DNA of 64,000 nucleotides from Polyangiaceae bacterium. Lineage in GTDB: Bacteria > Myxococcota_A > Polyangia > Polyangiales > Polyangiaceae. How positions within the stretch are numbered: position 1 is the stretch's first letter; every line of letters begins with the position of its first letter. Below the pieces are notes generated by a model. The model searched no databases, was not told the DNA's origin, and worked only from the letters and a program-made list of their open reading frames with translations. Shown piece after piece: positions 55,351 through 63,860 of the stretch. The translations under genes and the position numbers were made by a program. The stretch covers positions 124,001 through 188,000 of the forward strand of contig JAICUB010000005.1 in NCBI GenBank assembly GCA_025936045.1. Reading direction: 5' to 3'.

Positions 55351-55393
55351 CCGGCGACCCACGATAGGCGAACCGCGGCTAGACCTCCAGCCG

Positions 55394-55975
55394 TCAGCTG
55401 CCGGCGGCGCCGGACGTCCCCGATTCACCCGCGGCGCCGCCGCTCGTATCGCCGCTCGCGCCGTTCGGCTCGCCGGCATGGCCCCCCGTTCCGCCGGTTC
55501 CCCCGTCGCCCGTGCTGGTCCCGCCGCTGCCCGTCCCGCCGCTGCCGTGCGTCTGGCCGTCGCTGAAGCAGTTCCAGAAGTACTTCCCGCTCCGCGGGTC
55601 GTTCACGTCGCTCTCGCAGACACAGGGCCCCGCGTCCCCTTCGCAGAAGCGTCCGCTCAACGCCTGCGTGCAGGAGGCGCCCGTCGCGATTGGATCGGTC
55701 AACGACGTGCACACGTCCACGCCGGCTCCGCCCGTGCCGTTGCCGGTGTTACCCGAGCCGCCGCTGCCGTTGGTGCTGCCGCCGGAGCCGCCCTTGCCGC
55801 CGCCGCTCGTGCCGCTGCCCGCGGAGCCGCCCTTGCCGGCGTTGCTGCTTCCGCCGCTCGCCGTGCTCGAGCCGCCGCTGCCGCCGTCGTCCTTCGAGCC
55901 CCCGCTACAGCCACCGACGTGCGCGGCCGCCGCCGCCGCCACGAATGCACCGAGTAGAGCCTGAGATCGCTTCAT
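55394..55975 (-). CDS. Small Gly/Ser-rich lipoprotein
   Basis: A 193-residue predicted lipoprotein (signal LLGAFVAAAAAAHVGGC). Two Gly/Ser/Thr-rich stretches flank a short Cys-containing core (VCTSLTDPIATGASCTQALS, GRFCEGDAGPCVCESD, FWNCFSDGQTH). The core is not recognised. Such low-complexity lipoproteins are common on myxobacterial surfaces. It lies 43 bases before the PP2C gene on the same strand. Confidence 0.7.
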   Translation of the reverse strand: MKRSQALLGAFVAAAAAAHVGGCSGGSKDDGGSGGSSTASGGSSNAGKGGSAGSGTSGGGKGGSGGSTNGSGGSGNTGNGTGGAGVDVCTSLTDPIATGASCTQALSGRFCEGDAGPCVCESDVNDPRSGKYFWNCFSDGQTHGSGGTGSGGTSTGDGGTGGTGGHAGEPNGASGDTSGGAAGESGTSGAAGS

Positions 55976-56011
55976 GCGGACACCTCGAATTCCAACACGG
56001 TAGCACGACTC

Positions 56012-57367
56012 TCAGCGTGGACCGATACGGGGCTTGCAACCGACGCGCACGTCGACGCGCCCGGCGTCGAAGCGCGCGCAGGTGCAAGGACACACCTCGA
56101 TGCTCGTCGGATCGTCGGGAACGTCGTAGTACCAGCCGCCGTTCGCGGATTTCGAGCAGCTTTCGATGCCGGGAATCGCGGGGATTTCCTCGGTCGTTCC
56201 GTCGCTCGCGAGCGTGTACGTCACTTGCACCTTGCCGAGGTCGAGCTTTTGGCTGCTGCTCGGCGGTGGAGGCAGCGCGTACTCGCAAGAGAGCTCGCTG
56301 TTCGTCACGTTGTGGAGCGCGTTCACGAACGAGGCGCTGATGTCCCCCTCGTCGACCTTGAAGGCCGAGTGGGTCCCGCCCCGTTGCGCGATCGCGTCGA
56401 GGTTGTCGTCGCCGCCGAGCCCGACCACGTACGTTCGCACGTACGGCTTCATCAGGTGGGCTTGCTCGGCCAGCGCGGCGACGTCCGACACCGAGCGCGG
56501 GTCGCACTGCGTCGGGTAGCCGTCGGTGACGAGCACGACGGCGGTCGCGCGCCCCGGGTTGTCCGTGGCCCAGCCCGCCGCGTATGCGAGAGCGCCTTCG
56601 AGCGCCGGCCCCGTCGGCGTGAGCCCGCCGGGGACCATGTTCGCCATCGCGTCCACCATGTCCGGGCCCACGTCGCCGAGCGTCCCGATCGCGACCGCCG
56701 GCTTCGAGTAGTTTCCGACGTTGCAGTCGAGCTCCTCGTCGTTTCCGCCGGAAATCCCGAAAAATCCGAGCCCCGCGCGGATGCTGTCTCCGTCGACCGA
56801 TTGCGTGAACTCACGCACGGCTTCGACGAGCGCGTCCCAGCGCGTCATGTTCGTGCCCGGCACCGGGTTCGCCATCGATACCGAGCGGTCCATCATGAAG
56901 AAGAGATCGATCGGCACGGCTTCAGCCTCGTTCGAAACGCCCGTGCACGCCGTCGAGCTCTCGCCGCCTTGCCCCGCGCTGTCGAACGGCAAGCCGTCAC
57001 AGGCGTCGGTCGGAAGCGCGCCCGTGCCGCCGCTGCTCGTCGAGTTGGCGGTGCCGCCGCTGCTCGTCGAGTTGGCGGTGCCGCCGGTGCTCGTCGAGTT
57101 GGCGGTGCCGCCGGTGCTCGTCGAGTTGGCGGTGCCGCCAGTGCCGTTGCCGGTGCCGCCCGTGCCGTTGGCGGTGCTGCCGCCGCGCGCGCTCGAGCCA
57201 CCCGTCGCATTGCCCGAGCCTCCGCTCGTCGTGGTGCTGCCGCCCGTCGCGGTGCTGCCACCCGAGCTCCCATCGTCCGAGGAGCTGCCGCTGCAGGCGA
57301 GCGCGACGAGGCCCACGCAGCCGAAGGTGACGAGAAGCAGCGGAAATGAACGACGAGGGCGCGGCAT
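56012..57367 (-). CDS. VWA-domain lipoprotein
   Basis: A 451-residue lipoprotein (signal FPLLLVTFGCVGLVALAC). A Gly/Ser/Thr-rich linker leads to a von Willebrand A domain with the MIDAS motif FMMDRSVSMANP, plus GGLTPTGPALEGALAYA and VLVTDGYPTQCD. A C-terminal Cys-containing region (WYYDVPDDP, then VCPCTCARFD) is shared in outline with the two other VWA lipoproteins. VWA domains bind ligands through a metal ion; the ligand is unknown. A 27-base tandem repeat lies in the linker. Confidence 0.88.
   Translation of the reverse strand: MPRPRRSFPLLLVTFGCVGLVALACSGSSSDDGSSGGSTATGGSTTTSGGSGNATGGSSARGGSTANGTGGTGNGTGGTANSTSTGGTANSTSTGGTANSTSSGGTANSTSSGGTGALPTDACDGLPFDSAGQGGESSTACTGVSNEAEAVPIDLFFMMDRSVSMANPVPGTNMTRWDALVEAVREFTQSVDGDSIRAGLGFFGISGGNDEELDCNVGNYSKPAVAIGTLGDVGPDMVDAMANMVPGGLTPTGPALEGALAYAAGWATDNPGRATAVVLVTDGYPTQCDPRSVSDVAALAEQAHLMKPYVRTYVVGLGGDDNLDAIAQRGGTHSAFKVDEGDISASFVNALHNVTNSELSCEYALPPPPSSSQKLDLGKVQVTYTLASDGTTEEIPAIPGIESCSKSANGGWYYDVPDDPTSIEVCPCTCARFDAGRVDVRVGCKPRIGPR
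57024..57131. repeat. Four 27-bp tandem repeats in a VWA lipoprotein gene
   Basis: Four copies of a 27-base unit encode the Thr/Ser/Gly-rich linker (ANSTSxGGT repeated). Units 1-2 and 3-4 differ at one position each, so they look like recent duplications. Reading frame is preserved for any copy number. Confidence 0.85.
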
Positions 57368-57391
57368 GGTGACCTTCCTTTGCGAGCTTTT

Positions 57392-58702
57392 TCAGCGCAC
57401 GGTGGGGCAACCGTAGAGGACGTCGACCCGCTTGGCGCCGTTCGCCTGGAGCTCATCGCAGACGGGACCGCGCAAGACGACGGCCGTCGGGTTCGGCGTC
57501 GCGTCGAAGTCCCAGCCGGAGCCGTCGGCTGAATCCTGTGGGACGACCGTGCAATCGATCGCGACGTTGACGAGTCCGGGATTGGCCGGCGCGGCACCGA
57601 GCGCAACGTCACACGAGCGCACGAGCTCGGTCGTGATCGACTCGAAGACGTCGATGAGGCCCGTCACGCCGTCACTTTCGGAGACGGCGTAGTAATGAGC
57701 GTCTCCGTTGTCGCTCGGCAGGCCGTCGGCGGCGGCGAACTGATCGAGATAGCTCGCGTACTGTTGCGTGCCCGGCAGGCCGACGACGAACGTCGGGATG
57801 CTCGCGTCCTTGAGCTTTCCGAGCTCGTCGAGGACGGACAGGTCGTCGAGGCATTCGATGCGCTGGTCGGGGTCCTGGCAGCAGTTCCCCTCCGGGCACT
57901 GGCCATCGAGATTGGTCGTGCAAGTGTCGGGCTTGCACGCGAGCTTGTCGTTGCAGTTCGGTCCGCCGTCCGTCGCCAAGAGCACGTATTTTTCGCCTTC
58001 GAGCGCGGCGCCGTCCCCCGTCGTGAAGTATTGGAGCGCCGCGTCGAGCGCGGCCGCCGTCGGCGTTCCACCGCCCGGGCTCGTCGCGTCGAGTTGATAT
58101 CCGATCTCCCCGGCCGCCCGTGTACCCGGTTCGACCGGCACGAGCACGGCCGCCCGAGCGTCCGGTAGTGCGCAACAATCCGGTTCACAGCTTTCAACCG
58201 GGATGGTGCGGAACGCCGCGTACGGGAACAGCATCAGGCCGAAGTTCATTTGCTCGGCGACGTGACCGAGCGCGGTTCCGAGCGCGCTCTTCAGCGCGTT
58301 CCATTTGTCGGTATCGCCGAGGGGGTCGGTCATGCTGCCCGACTTGTCGATCACGAGCAGCATGTTCACCGTGCGGAGCTTGGCTTCGACGCTCGTGCTG
58401 CCGCACTGGTCGAGCCCGACGAGCGTCGTACAAGCGGGCACGCCGTCGTCGCTCGCGCCGCCCGCGTCGGTGCCGCCCATGGCAAAACCGCCGGTTCCGC
58501 CGGTTTGGCCGACCGCGCCCATGCCGCCGTTGCCGCCGGAAACGGTGATCGGACCCCCGTGACTGCCGCCCGTAGCGCCGCTGCCGCCCGTCCCCGCCGG
58601 GCCGAGCGACGCGTCGTCCTTCTTGCTGCTGCAGGAAGTGTTCAGTCCCACGAAGGACACGCCGAGGATCACGAGGGTGGAAGCGAGACGAAGGGAGCGC
58701 AT
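57392..58702 (-). CDS. VWA-domain lipoprotein
   Basis: A 436-residue lipoprotein (signal LVILGVSFVGLNTSC). The MIDAS motif is LLVIDKSGSMTDPLGD, with TPTAAALDAALQYF and VLLATDGGPNC. Between these lie Cys-rich loops (CKPDTCTTNLDGQCPEGNCC) that may form disulfides. The C-terminal region (GWDFDATPNP, VLRGPVCDEL) ends like its neighbour. It precedes the other VWA gene by 24 bases on the same strand, so they are probably one operon. Confidence 0.88.
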   Translation of the reverse strand: MRSLRLASTLVILGVSFVGLNTSCSSKKDDASLGPAGTGGSGATGGSHGGPITVSGGNGGMGAVGQTGGTGGFAMGGTDAGGASDDGVPACTTLVGLDQCGSTSVEAKLRTVNMLLVIDKSGSMTDPLGDTDKWNALKSALGTALGHVAEQMNFGLMLFPYAAFRTIPVESCEPDCCALPDARAAVLVPVEPGTRAAGEIGYQLDATSPGGGTPTAAALDAALQYFTTGDGAALEGEKYVLLATDGGPNCNDKLACKPDTCTTNLDGQCPEGNCCQDPDQRIECLDDLSVLDELGKLKDASIPTFVVGLPGTQQYASYLDQFAAADGLPSDNGDAHYYAVSESDGVTGLIDVFESITTELVRSCDVALGAAPANPGLVNVAIDCTVVPQDSADGSGWDFDATPNPTAVVLRGPVCDELQANGAKRVDVLYGCPTVR

Positions 58703-58985
58703 GCGCGGTTGGGTTCCGTAGAGCTTAGCGTCGACAGGCGCTCGAGCCTATGCGGGCATCTTGCCCCACACACACTTACCTCGAGCATGAAGTCGCATTT
58801 GAGCCGCGCGTTGTAATGGCCTTTGCCGATGATGTTTCTTAGGTGCGTGTCTGTATGTGCGGCGGAGCGAGCGTCCGGGAAGGCGAAGACATGGTATGGT
58901 TGTCTGCCTGCGTCTCGCCCGTCGCGTTACCCTGAGAGATTGAGACTTGCACCTACCCCCCGCTGCATTCTGGAGAACAAACCCC

Positions 58986-60290
58986 ATGAAGACTAGGACG
59001 TTGCTTCCACTGGTTTTCCTGGCGCTCGCTTGCTCCTCGAAGGACAAGAGCGGCGGTCTCGATCCGGTCAAGGGCAGCGGCGGCAGCACGAACAACGGTT
59101 CGGGCGGGTCGACGAGCATCGTCATTTCGGGCGGGACGAGCGGGACCACCGGCAACAGCTCGGGCGGTGACTCGGCGACGGGTGGTTCGAGCGGCGGCGG
59201 AACGGCGCCCCCGACCCCGGATCAGCTGCGGGCGAACGAGTGCGCCGGCTGGAGCAGTGAACCGGAGCTTTTGCCCATCGTCCTCATGCTCGTCGTCGAC
59301 ACGAGCGCGTCGATGAACGATCGACCGGCGGGTTCCTCGGACACGAAATGGAAGATCACCCACGACGCGCTCGCGACCGCGGTGGGTGGGTTGCCCGCGT
59401 CGTCGGCAGTCGGCGTCCTCTACTTCCCGAACAAGCAGACGCAGGCGAACTCCGACATCAACGCGCCGCGCGACGTATCGGCCTGCGTCAACATCGACGC
59501 GATGATACCGATCGACCTGCTCGGGGACACGGGGTCACGGCAGCGCTCCACCATTTCGAGCTCGCTCGATCAGGCGCGCCCGAACGGCTCGACCCCCACC
59601 CACGATGCTTACGACTACGCGTACGTCCACGGGATGCAGGCGTCGAAGCTCACCGGCAACCGCTTCATGCTGCTCATCACCGACGGCGCGCCGACCTTCA
59701 AGAAGAACTGCGAAGGCGGCGGCGGACCGGATGATCAGCAGCCGACGCAGCCGATCATCGACGAGATCCTCTCGGCGCGCCAAGCGGGCGTGCGCACCTT
59801 CATCATCGGTTCGCCCGGTAGCGAACAGGTGAACGGCGTCGATGTGCGGCCCTGGCTCGCGCTCGCCGCCGTCGAAGGCGGCACGGCGCCGGAGGGCTGC
59901 TTGATCTCGCCGCCGCCCGCGGGCCAGCCGGCAGACTACTGCCACATCGATCTCTCGCAGGGCACGGATTTCGCGGGCGCGCTCAACGCGGCGCTCCAGC
60001 GAATTCTCGGGCTCATCACGTCCTGCACCTTCGACGTGCCGGCGACGGGCACCGACGGCCAACCCGTCAACCGCGACGAGGTCAACGTCATCTACACGCC
60101 GGGCAACGGCGCCGCTGAAACGGTCGTCGGCCGCAACGACATGCCCGACTGTCAGGACGGCTGGCAATTCGACGCCGACGGCCGCGTGGTCCTCTGCACG
60201 AACACGTGTTTCAACGCGCAGAACGATCCGAAGGGCAAAATCGAGCTCATCTTCGGCTGTAGCAGCATCAGCGTCGGCCCGGTCAAGTAG
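58986..60290 (+). CDS. VWA-domain lipoprotein
   Basis: A 434-residue lipoprotein (signal TRTLLPLVFLALAC). The MIDAS motif is MLVVDTSASMNDRPAGS, with STPTHDAYDYAYVHG and MLLITDGAPTFKKNC. Its C-terminal region (GWQFDADGRVVLCTNTCF) matches the same outline as the two minus-strand VWA lipoproteins, from which it is divergent across 283 bases. It may be a paralogue sharing a regulatory region. Confidence 0.88.
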   Translation: MKTRTLLPLVFLALACSSKDKSGGLDPVKGSGGSTNNGSGGSTSIVISGGTSGTTGNSSGGDSATGGSSGGGTAPPTPDQLRANECAGWSSEPELLPIVLMLVVDTSASMNDRPAGSSDTKWKITHDALATAVGGLPASSAVGVLYFPNKQTQANSDINAPRDVSACVNIDAMIPIDLLGDTGSRQRSTISSSLDQARPNGSTPTHDAYDYAYVHGMQASKLTGNRFMLLITDGAPTFKKNCEGGGGPDDQQPTQPIIDEILSARQAGVRTFIIGSPGSEQVNGVDVRPWLALAAVEGGTAPEGCLISPPPAGQPADYCHIDLSQGTDFAGALNAALQRILGLITSCTFDVPATGTDGQPVNRDEVNVIYTPGNGAAETVVGRNDMPDCQDGWQFDADGRVVLCTNTCFNAQNDPKGKIELIFGCSSISVGPVK

Positions 60291-60295
60291 CGGCG

Positions 60296-60952
60296 TCAAT
60301 CGAGCGCGCCGGTTTCGAAGAGCGAGCTTGCGCCGCCGCGCGCCACGATGACGTGGTCGAGCAGCGGTACACCCACGACGCGGCAGGCTTGGACCAACGC
60401 GCGCGTCATGCCGACGTCTTCGCTGCTCGGGTGCGGGTCGCCGCTCGGGTGGTTGTGAACGAGCACGATCGAGCTCACCGCGTCGCGTAGCGCGGGACCG
60501 AGCACGTCGCGCGTCGTGAGCGCGCAGCCGTGCTGCCCGCCTTGAGCGACACGCCTCGCGACCTTGAGCGCGTTCCGCCCGTCGAGGCCGAGGAGCCACA
60601 CCTCCTCGTGATCGAGCGGCGCGAAGCGCGGCCGAGCCCAGGAGACGACGTCGTCGAAGCAGGTGAGCAGCGTCGTGCGCACCGCCATTCCGCCGACGGC
60701 CGCGCGGCGCCCGAGCTCGAGCGCGGCCGTCAGCCGTGCGGCCTTGGCCGGCCCGAGACCGCGGCGTGCAGCGACGCCGTGCGGTGCGAGACGAACCAAG
60801 CCGTCGAGGCCCCCGGCCGCTTCGAGCAGATCGCTCGCGAGCTCGGTCACGCGCTCGCCCGCGCTGCCGGTGCCGAGCACGAGCGCCAGGAGCTCCACGT
60901 TGCTCAACTGGTCGAGCTCTCCAAAGAACGTTCGTTCGCGTAGATCGAGCAT
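60296..60952 (-). CDS. radC: RadC-family JAB1/MPN domain protein
   Basis: A 218-residue protein. The N-terminal helix-hairpin-helix part has LSNVELLALVLGTGSAGERV, and the metal-binding JAMM motif is VLVHNHPSGDPHPSSED. The family was linked to DNA repair but its reaction is not settled. ATG 60952 is preferred. ATG 61099 would add 49 low-quality residues and overlap the divergent glucosidase start (CATG). Confidence 0.9.
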   Translation of the reverse strand: MLDLRERTFFGELDQLSNVELLALVLGTGSAGERVTELASDLLEAAGGLDGLVRLAPHGVAARRGLGPAKAARLTAALELGRRAAVGGMAVRTTLLTCFDDVVSWARPRFAPLDHEEVWLLGLDGRNALKVARRVAQGGQHGCALTTRDVLGPALRDAVSSIVLVHNHPSGDPHPSSEDVGMTRALVQACRVVGVPLLDHVIVARGGASSLFETGALD

Positions 60953-61097
60953 CGTCCGGCGCGAGTTGCAGTCGGCGTGCCACGAGCGCTGCTCGTTCTG
61001 CCCTGCAGAAAGCGGGCGCGGGCGCGCTGGCGAACTCCGGCAGCCGCTCGGCGGCCGGCCTTCGTCGCGCGGCGACGACGCGCTACCATCGTGCGGC

Positions 61098-63050
61098 ATG
61101 AACGCTCAGGGCTCGCGCCCAGCAGCGGTCGGTCGCGGAACCGAGTGGCTCGAAGCCGACGGGCTCGGCGGCTTTGCGAGCGGAACCACGTCGGGGGTGC
61201 GCACGCGTCGTTACCACGCGCTCCTGCTCGCGGCGGCGCGGCCCCCTGCGGATCGAAGGACACTGGTTCAGGGTTTCGTCGCGCGGCTGGTCACGCCGGC
61301 CGGAGCGGTCGAGTTCTGGCCGCAAGCGTACGCGGGAGGGTTCACGACCGGCGCCGAAGCCGAGTCGGTCGAATTCACGCGCGAGCCCTGGCCCACCTGG
61401 CATTTTCGCACGCGGCTCGGCGCGATCGCGGTCGAAATCTTCGTGCCGCGCGGAACGGCTGCCGTGGTCGTGTCGTTCCGGCTCGAGTCGCCCGCCTCGC
61501 ACGCGCGGCTCGAAGTGCGTCCGCTGCTTTCCGGTCGCGACTTTCACGCGACGCACCACGAAAACCCGGTATTCGATTTCGACGCGCAGCCGCACGGGCA
61601 CGCGTGGCGCCTCGCTCCGTACCCGGGCGTCCCGGCGGTCCTCTCACTCGCGAACGCGGAGTATCGGGCGGCCCCCGATTGGTATCGCCGCTTCTACTAC
61701 GCGGAGGAGGACGCGCGTGGCCTCGAGGCGAGCGAAGATCTCGCCTCGCCCGGCGAGCTGCGCTTCGATCTCGGGGCGGGGGAAGCGCTCTGGGTGCTCG
61801 CGGCCGAATTACCGGGGCATCTGGCGCTCGAGCAGGAGGATTTGGCGGCGCTCGTCGAGCGCCTGCGTGCGGCGGAGCGGACTCGCCGCGCGTCCTTCCG
61901 CGACCCGCTCGAGCGCGCCGGAGCGGCGTACGTCGTCGCGCGCCGATCGGGGCGCACGGTAATTGCGGGCTACCCGTGGTTCGGCGATTGGGGGCGCGAC
62001 ACGTTCATCGCCGTGCGCGGTCTCTGTCTCGCAACGGGCGATCTCGAAACGGCGCGCTCCATCCTGTGCGAATGGTCGAGCGTGGTCTCGGAAGGCATGC
62101 TGCCGAATCGCTTTCCGGACGCGGCGCATGCCGCTGTCGAGTACAACTCGGTCGACGCGTCGCTCTGGTTCGTCCTCGCCGCCGAGGAGCTCCTCGCGGC
62201 GAGCGAACGCGCGCTGTCCGAGAGCGAGCGCGAGCTCTTGCAGGCGGCCATCCTCGAGATCGTCAGCGGCTACGCGCGCGGCACGCGCCACGGGATCCGT
62301 CGTGATGCGGACGGCTTGCTCGCGGCCGGTGAGCCCGGAGCACAGCTCACGTGGATGGACGCCAAAGTCGGGGACTGGGTGGTGACGCCGCGCAGCGGAA
62401 AACCGGTGGAAATTCAGGCGCTTTGGGTGCACGCCCTGGGCGCGGCCGGTCGTCTGCACGTCGGGTTCGCCGGCGCTGCGGCCAAGGCGCGCGCGGCGCT
62501 CGAGTCGCGCTTCTGGAACGACGAGCGCGGCATGCTCTTCGATGTCGTCGACGTCGAGCACGTGCCGGGTGCGGTCGACGCGGCGTGCCGGCCGAATCAG
62601 ATCTTCGCGGCAGGCGGCTTGCCGCTCACGCTCGTCTCCCCGGAGCGCGCCCGGCGGATCGTCGACGCCGTCGAACGTGAGCTCTGGACGCCGCTCGGGT
62701 TGCGTTCACTCGAACGGGGCCACCCGGCGTACGCCGCGCGCTACCGCGGCGGTCCACTCGAGCGCGACGCGGCGTATCACCAGGGCACGGTGTGGCCGTG
62801 GCTGATCGGGCCGTTCGTCGAAGCGTGGCTCAAGAGTCGGCACTTCACGCTCGAGGCCAAGGCGGAGGCGCGCACGCGCTTCATCGCGCCGCTGCGCGAG
62901 CACCTCGAGGGCGCGGGGCTCGATCACGTGAGCGAGATAGCGGATGGGGACGCCCCGCACACGCCCGCGGGCTGCCCCTTCCAAGCGTGGTCGGTGAGCG
63001 AGCTCATGCGCCTCGAACGGGGGGTGCTGGCGGACGACGCGACGCTCTAG
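61098..63050 (+). CDS. Amylo-alpha-1,6-glucosidase (glycogen-debranching type)
   Basis: A 650-residue enzyme. The N-terminal beta domain has WLEADGLGGFASGTTSGVRT and RRYHALLLAA, typical of bacterial debranching glucosidases. The (alpha/alpha)6 domain has YPWFGDWGRDTFIAVRGLCL, YNSVDASLWFVLAAEEL, TWMDAKVGDWVVTPRSGKPV and YHQGTVWPWLIGPFVEAWL. It should hydrolyse alpha-1,6 branch points of glycogen-like glucans. It is divergent from radC; no other glycogen gene is in the window. Confidence 0.92.
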   Translation: MNAQGSRPAAVGRGTEWLEADGLGGFASGTTSGVRTRRYHALLLAAARPPADRRTLVQGFVARLVTPAGAVEFWPQAYAGGFTTGAEAESVEFTREPWPTWHFRTRLGAIAVEIFVPRGTAAVVVSFRLESPASHARLEVRPLLSGRDFHATHHENPVFDFDAQPHGHAWRLAPYPGVPAVLSLANAEYRAAPDWYRRFYYAEEDARGLEASEDLASPGELRFDLGAGEALWVLAAELPGHLALEQEDLAALVERLRAAERTRRASFRDPLERAGAAYVVARRSGRTVIAGYPWFGDWGRDTFIAVRGLCLATGDLETARSILCEWSSVVSEGMLPNRFPDAAHAAVEYNSVDASLWFVLAAEELLAASERALSESERELLQAAILEIVSGYARGTRHGIRRDADGLLAAGEPGAQLTWMDAKVGDWVVTPRSGKPVEIQALWVHALGAAGRLHVGFAGAAAKARAALESRFWNDERGMLFDVVDVEHVPGAVDAACRPNQIFAAGGLPLTLVSPERARRIVDAVERELWTPLGLRSLERGHPAYAARYRGGPLERDAAYHQGTVWPWLIGPFVEAWLKSRHFTLEAKAEARTRFIAPLREHLEGAGLDHVSEIADGDAPHTPAGCPFQAWSVSELMRLERGVLADDATL

Positions 63051-63114
63051 CAATTGTGGCACGATTGCGCGGCGATTCGCTCGTCACGCTTTGACGCATC
63101 GCGCGCGGTGCCGC

Positions 63115-63858
63115 CTATTCGACGCGAACGAGCGCGCCTTCCGGCAGGCTCGCCACGAACTCGCGCGCGGCACGCTCCACTGCGGCGCGGTCCCGCGCGT
63201 CGAACGTGACTTTCGTCTTGTAGCTCGGCTCGAACCAGCGCGGATACGAGCCCACGTCGACGTCCGGGTGCGTTTCCACGCTCTGGTCGATGAGCACCTT
63301 GAGCGACGGCTCGTCGAGCTTCGTGTAGACGGCGAGCGAAACGAACGGGGACGGCCCGCGCACCCACGCGCGGATGGTGTCGAGCTTTTCTCGGAATACC
63401 TCGGGCACGCCGGGCAGCATCCAGACGTTCCGAAACACCGGCGTCGGCCAGGCGCCGCTCGGTGACAGCGCGAGCTCGGCGCCTTCCGGCACGAGCGCCA
63501 TGCGCAGGTGCGCCGGCGTACAACGCTCGCCGTAGGCGCGGCGGATGAGCTCGGCGAGCGTGGGGTGTTCGACGGATCTCACGCCGAACGCCGCCGCCAC
63601 CGCGTCGATGGTGATGTCGTCGTGGGTGGGGCCGACGCCGCCGCTCGTGAACACGAGCGAATAGTCGCGCGAGAGCGTTTGGATTTCACGCGTGAGCACG
63701 CGCAGCTCGTCCGGCAGCAGGCTCGCGCGTGCGAGCTCGACCCCGAGGGGGCGGAGCGTCCGCGCGAGCTCGACCAGATTCGCTTCCGCGACCTTGCCGC
63801 TCAGAAGTTCGTTGCCGACGATGAGCGCGGCGGCGTGTTCGACGACGAGCGGCTCCAT
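63115..63858 (-). CDS. CinA/MoaB-type molybdopterin-binding-fold protein
   Basis: A 247-residue protein with the MoCF fold seen in the N-terminal part of CinA: AALIVGNELLSGKVAEAN, LVFTSGGVGPTHDDITIDA, WMLPGVPEVFREKLD. Full CinA also carries a C-terminal NMN-deamidase domain of about 160 residues, which is absent here. Such short forms often have nucleotide pyrophosphatase activity in the NAD-salvage context, though this is family inference. It starts two bases after the xseB stop. Confidence 0.85.
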   Translation of the reverse strand: MEPLVVEHAAALIVGNELLSGKVAEANLVELARTLRPLGVELARASLLPDELRVLTREIQTLSRDYSLVFTSGGVGPTHDDITIDAVAAAFGVRSVEHPTLAELIRRAYGERCTPAHLRMALVPEGAELALSPSGAWPTPVFRNVWMLPGVPEVFREKLDTIRAWVRGPSPFVSLAVYTKLDEPSLKVLIDQSVETHPDVDVGSYPRWFEPSYKTKVTFDARDRAAVERAAREFVASLPEGALVRVE

Positions 63859-63860
63859 TC

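Noticed and set aside
63115..63858. Full-length CinA
   Set aside because: The C-terminal deamidase domain is missing, so the symbol was not assigned.
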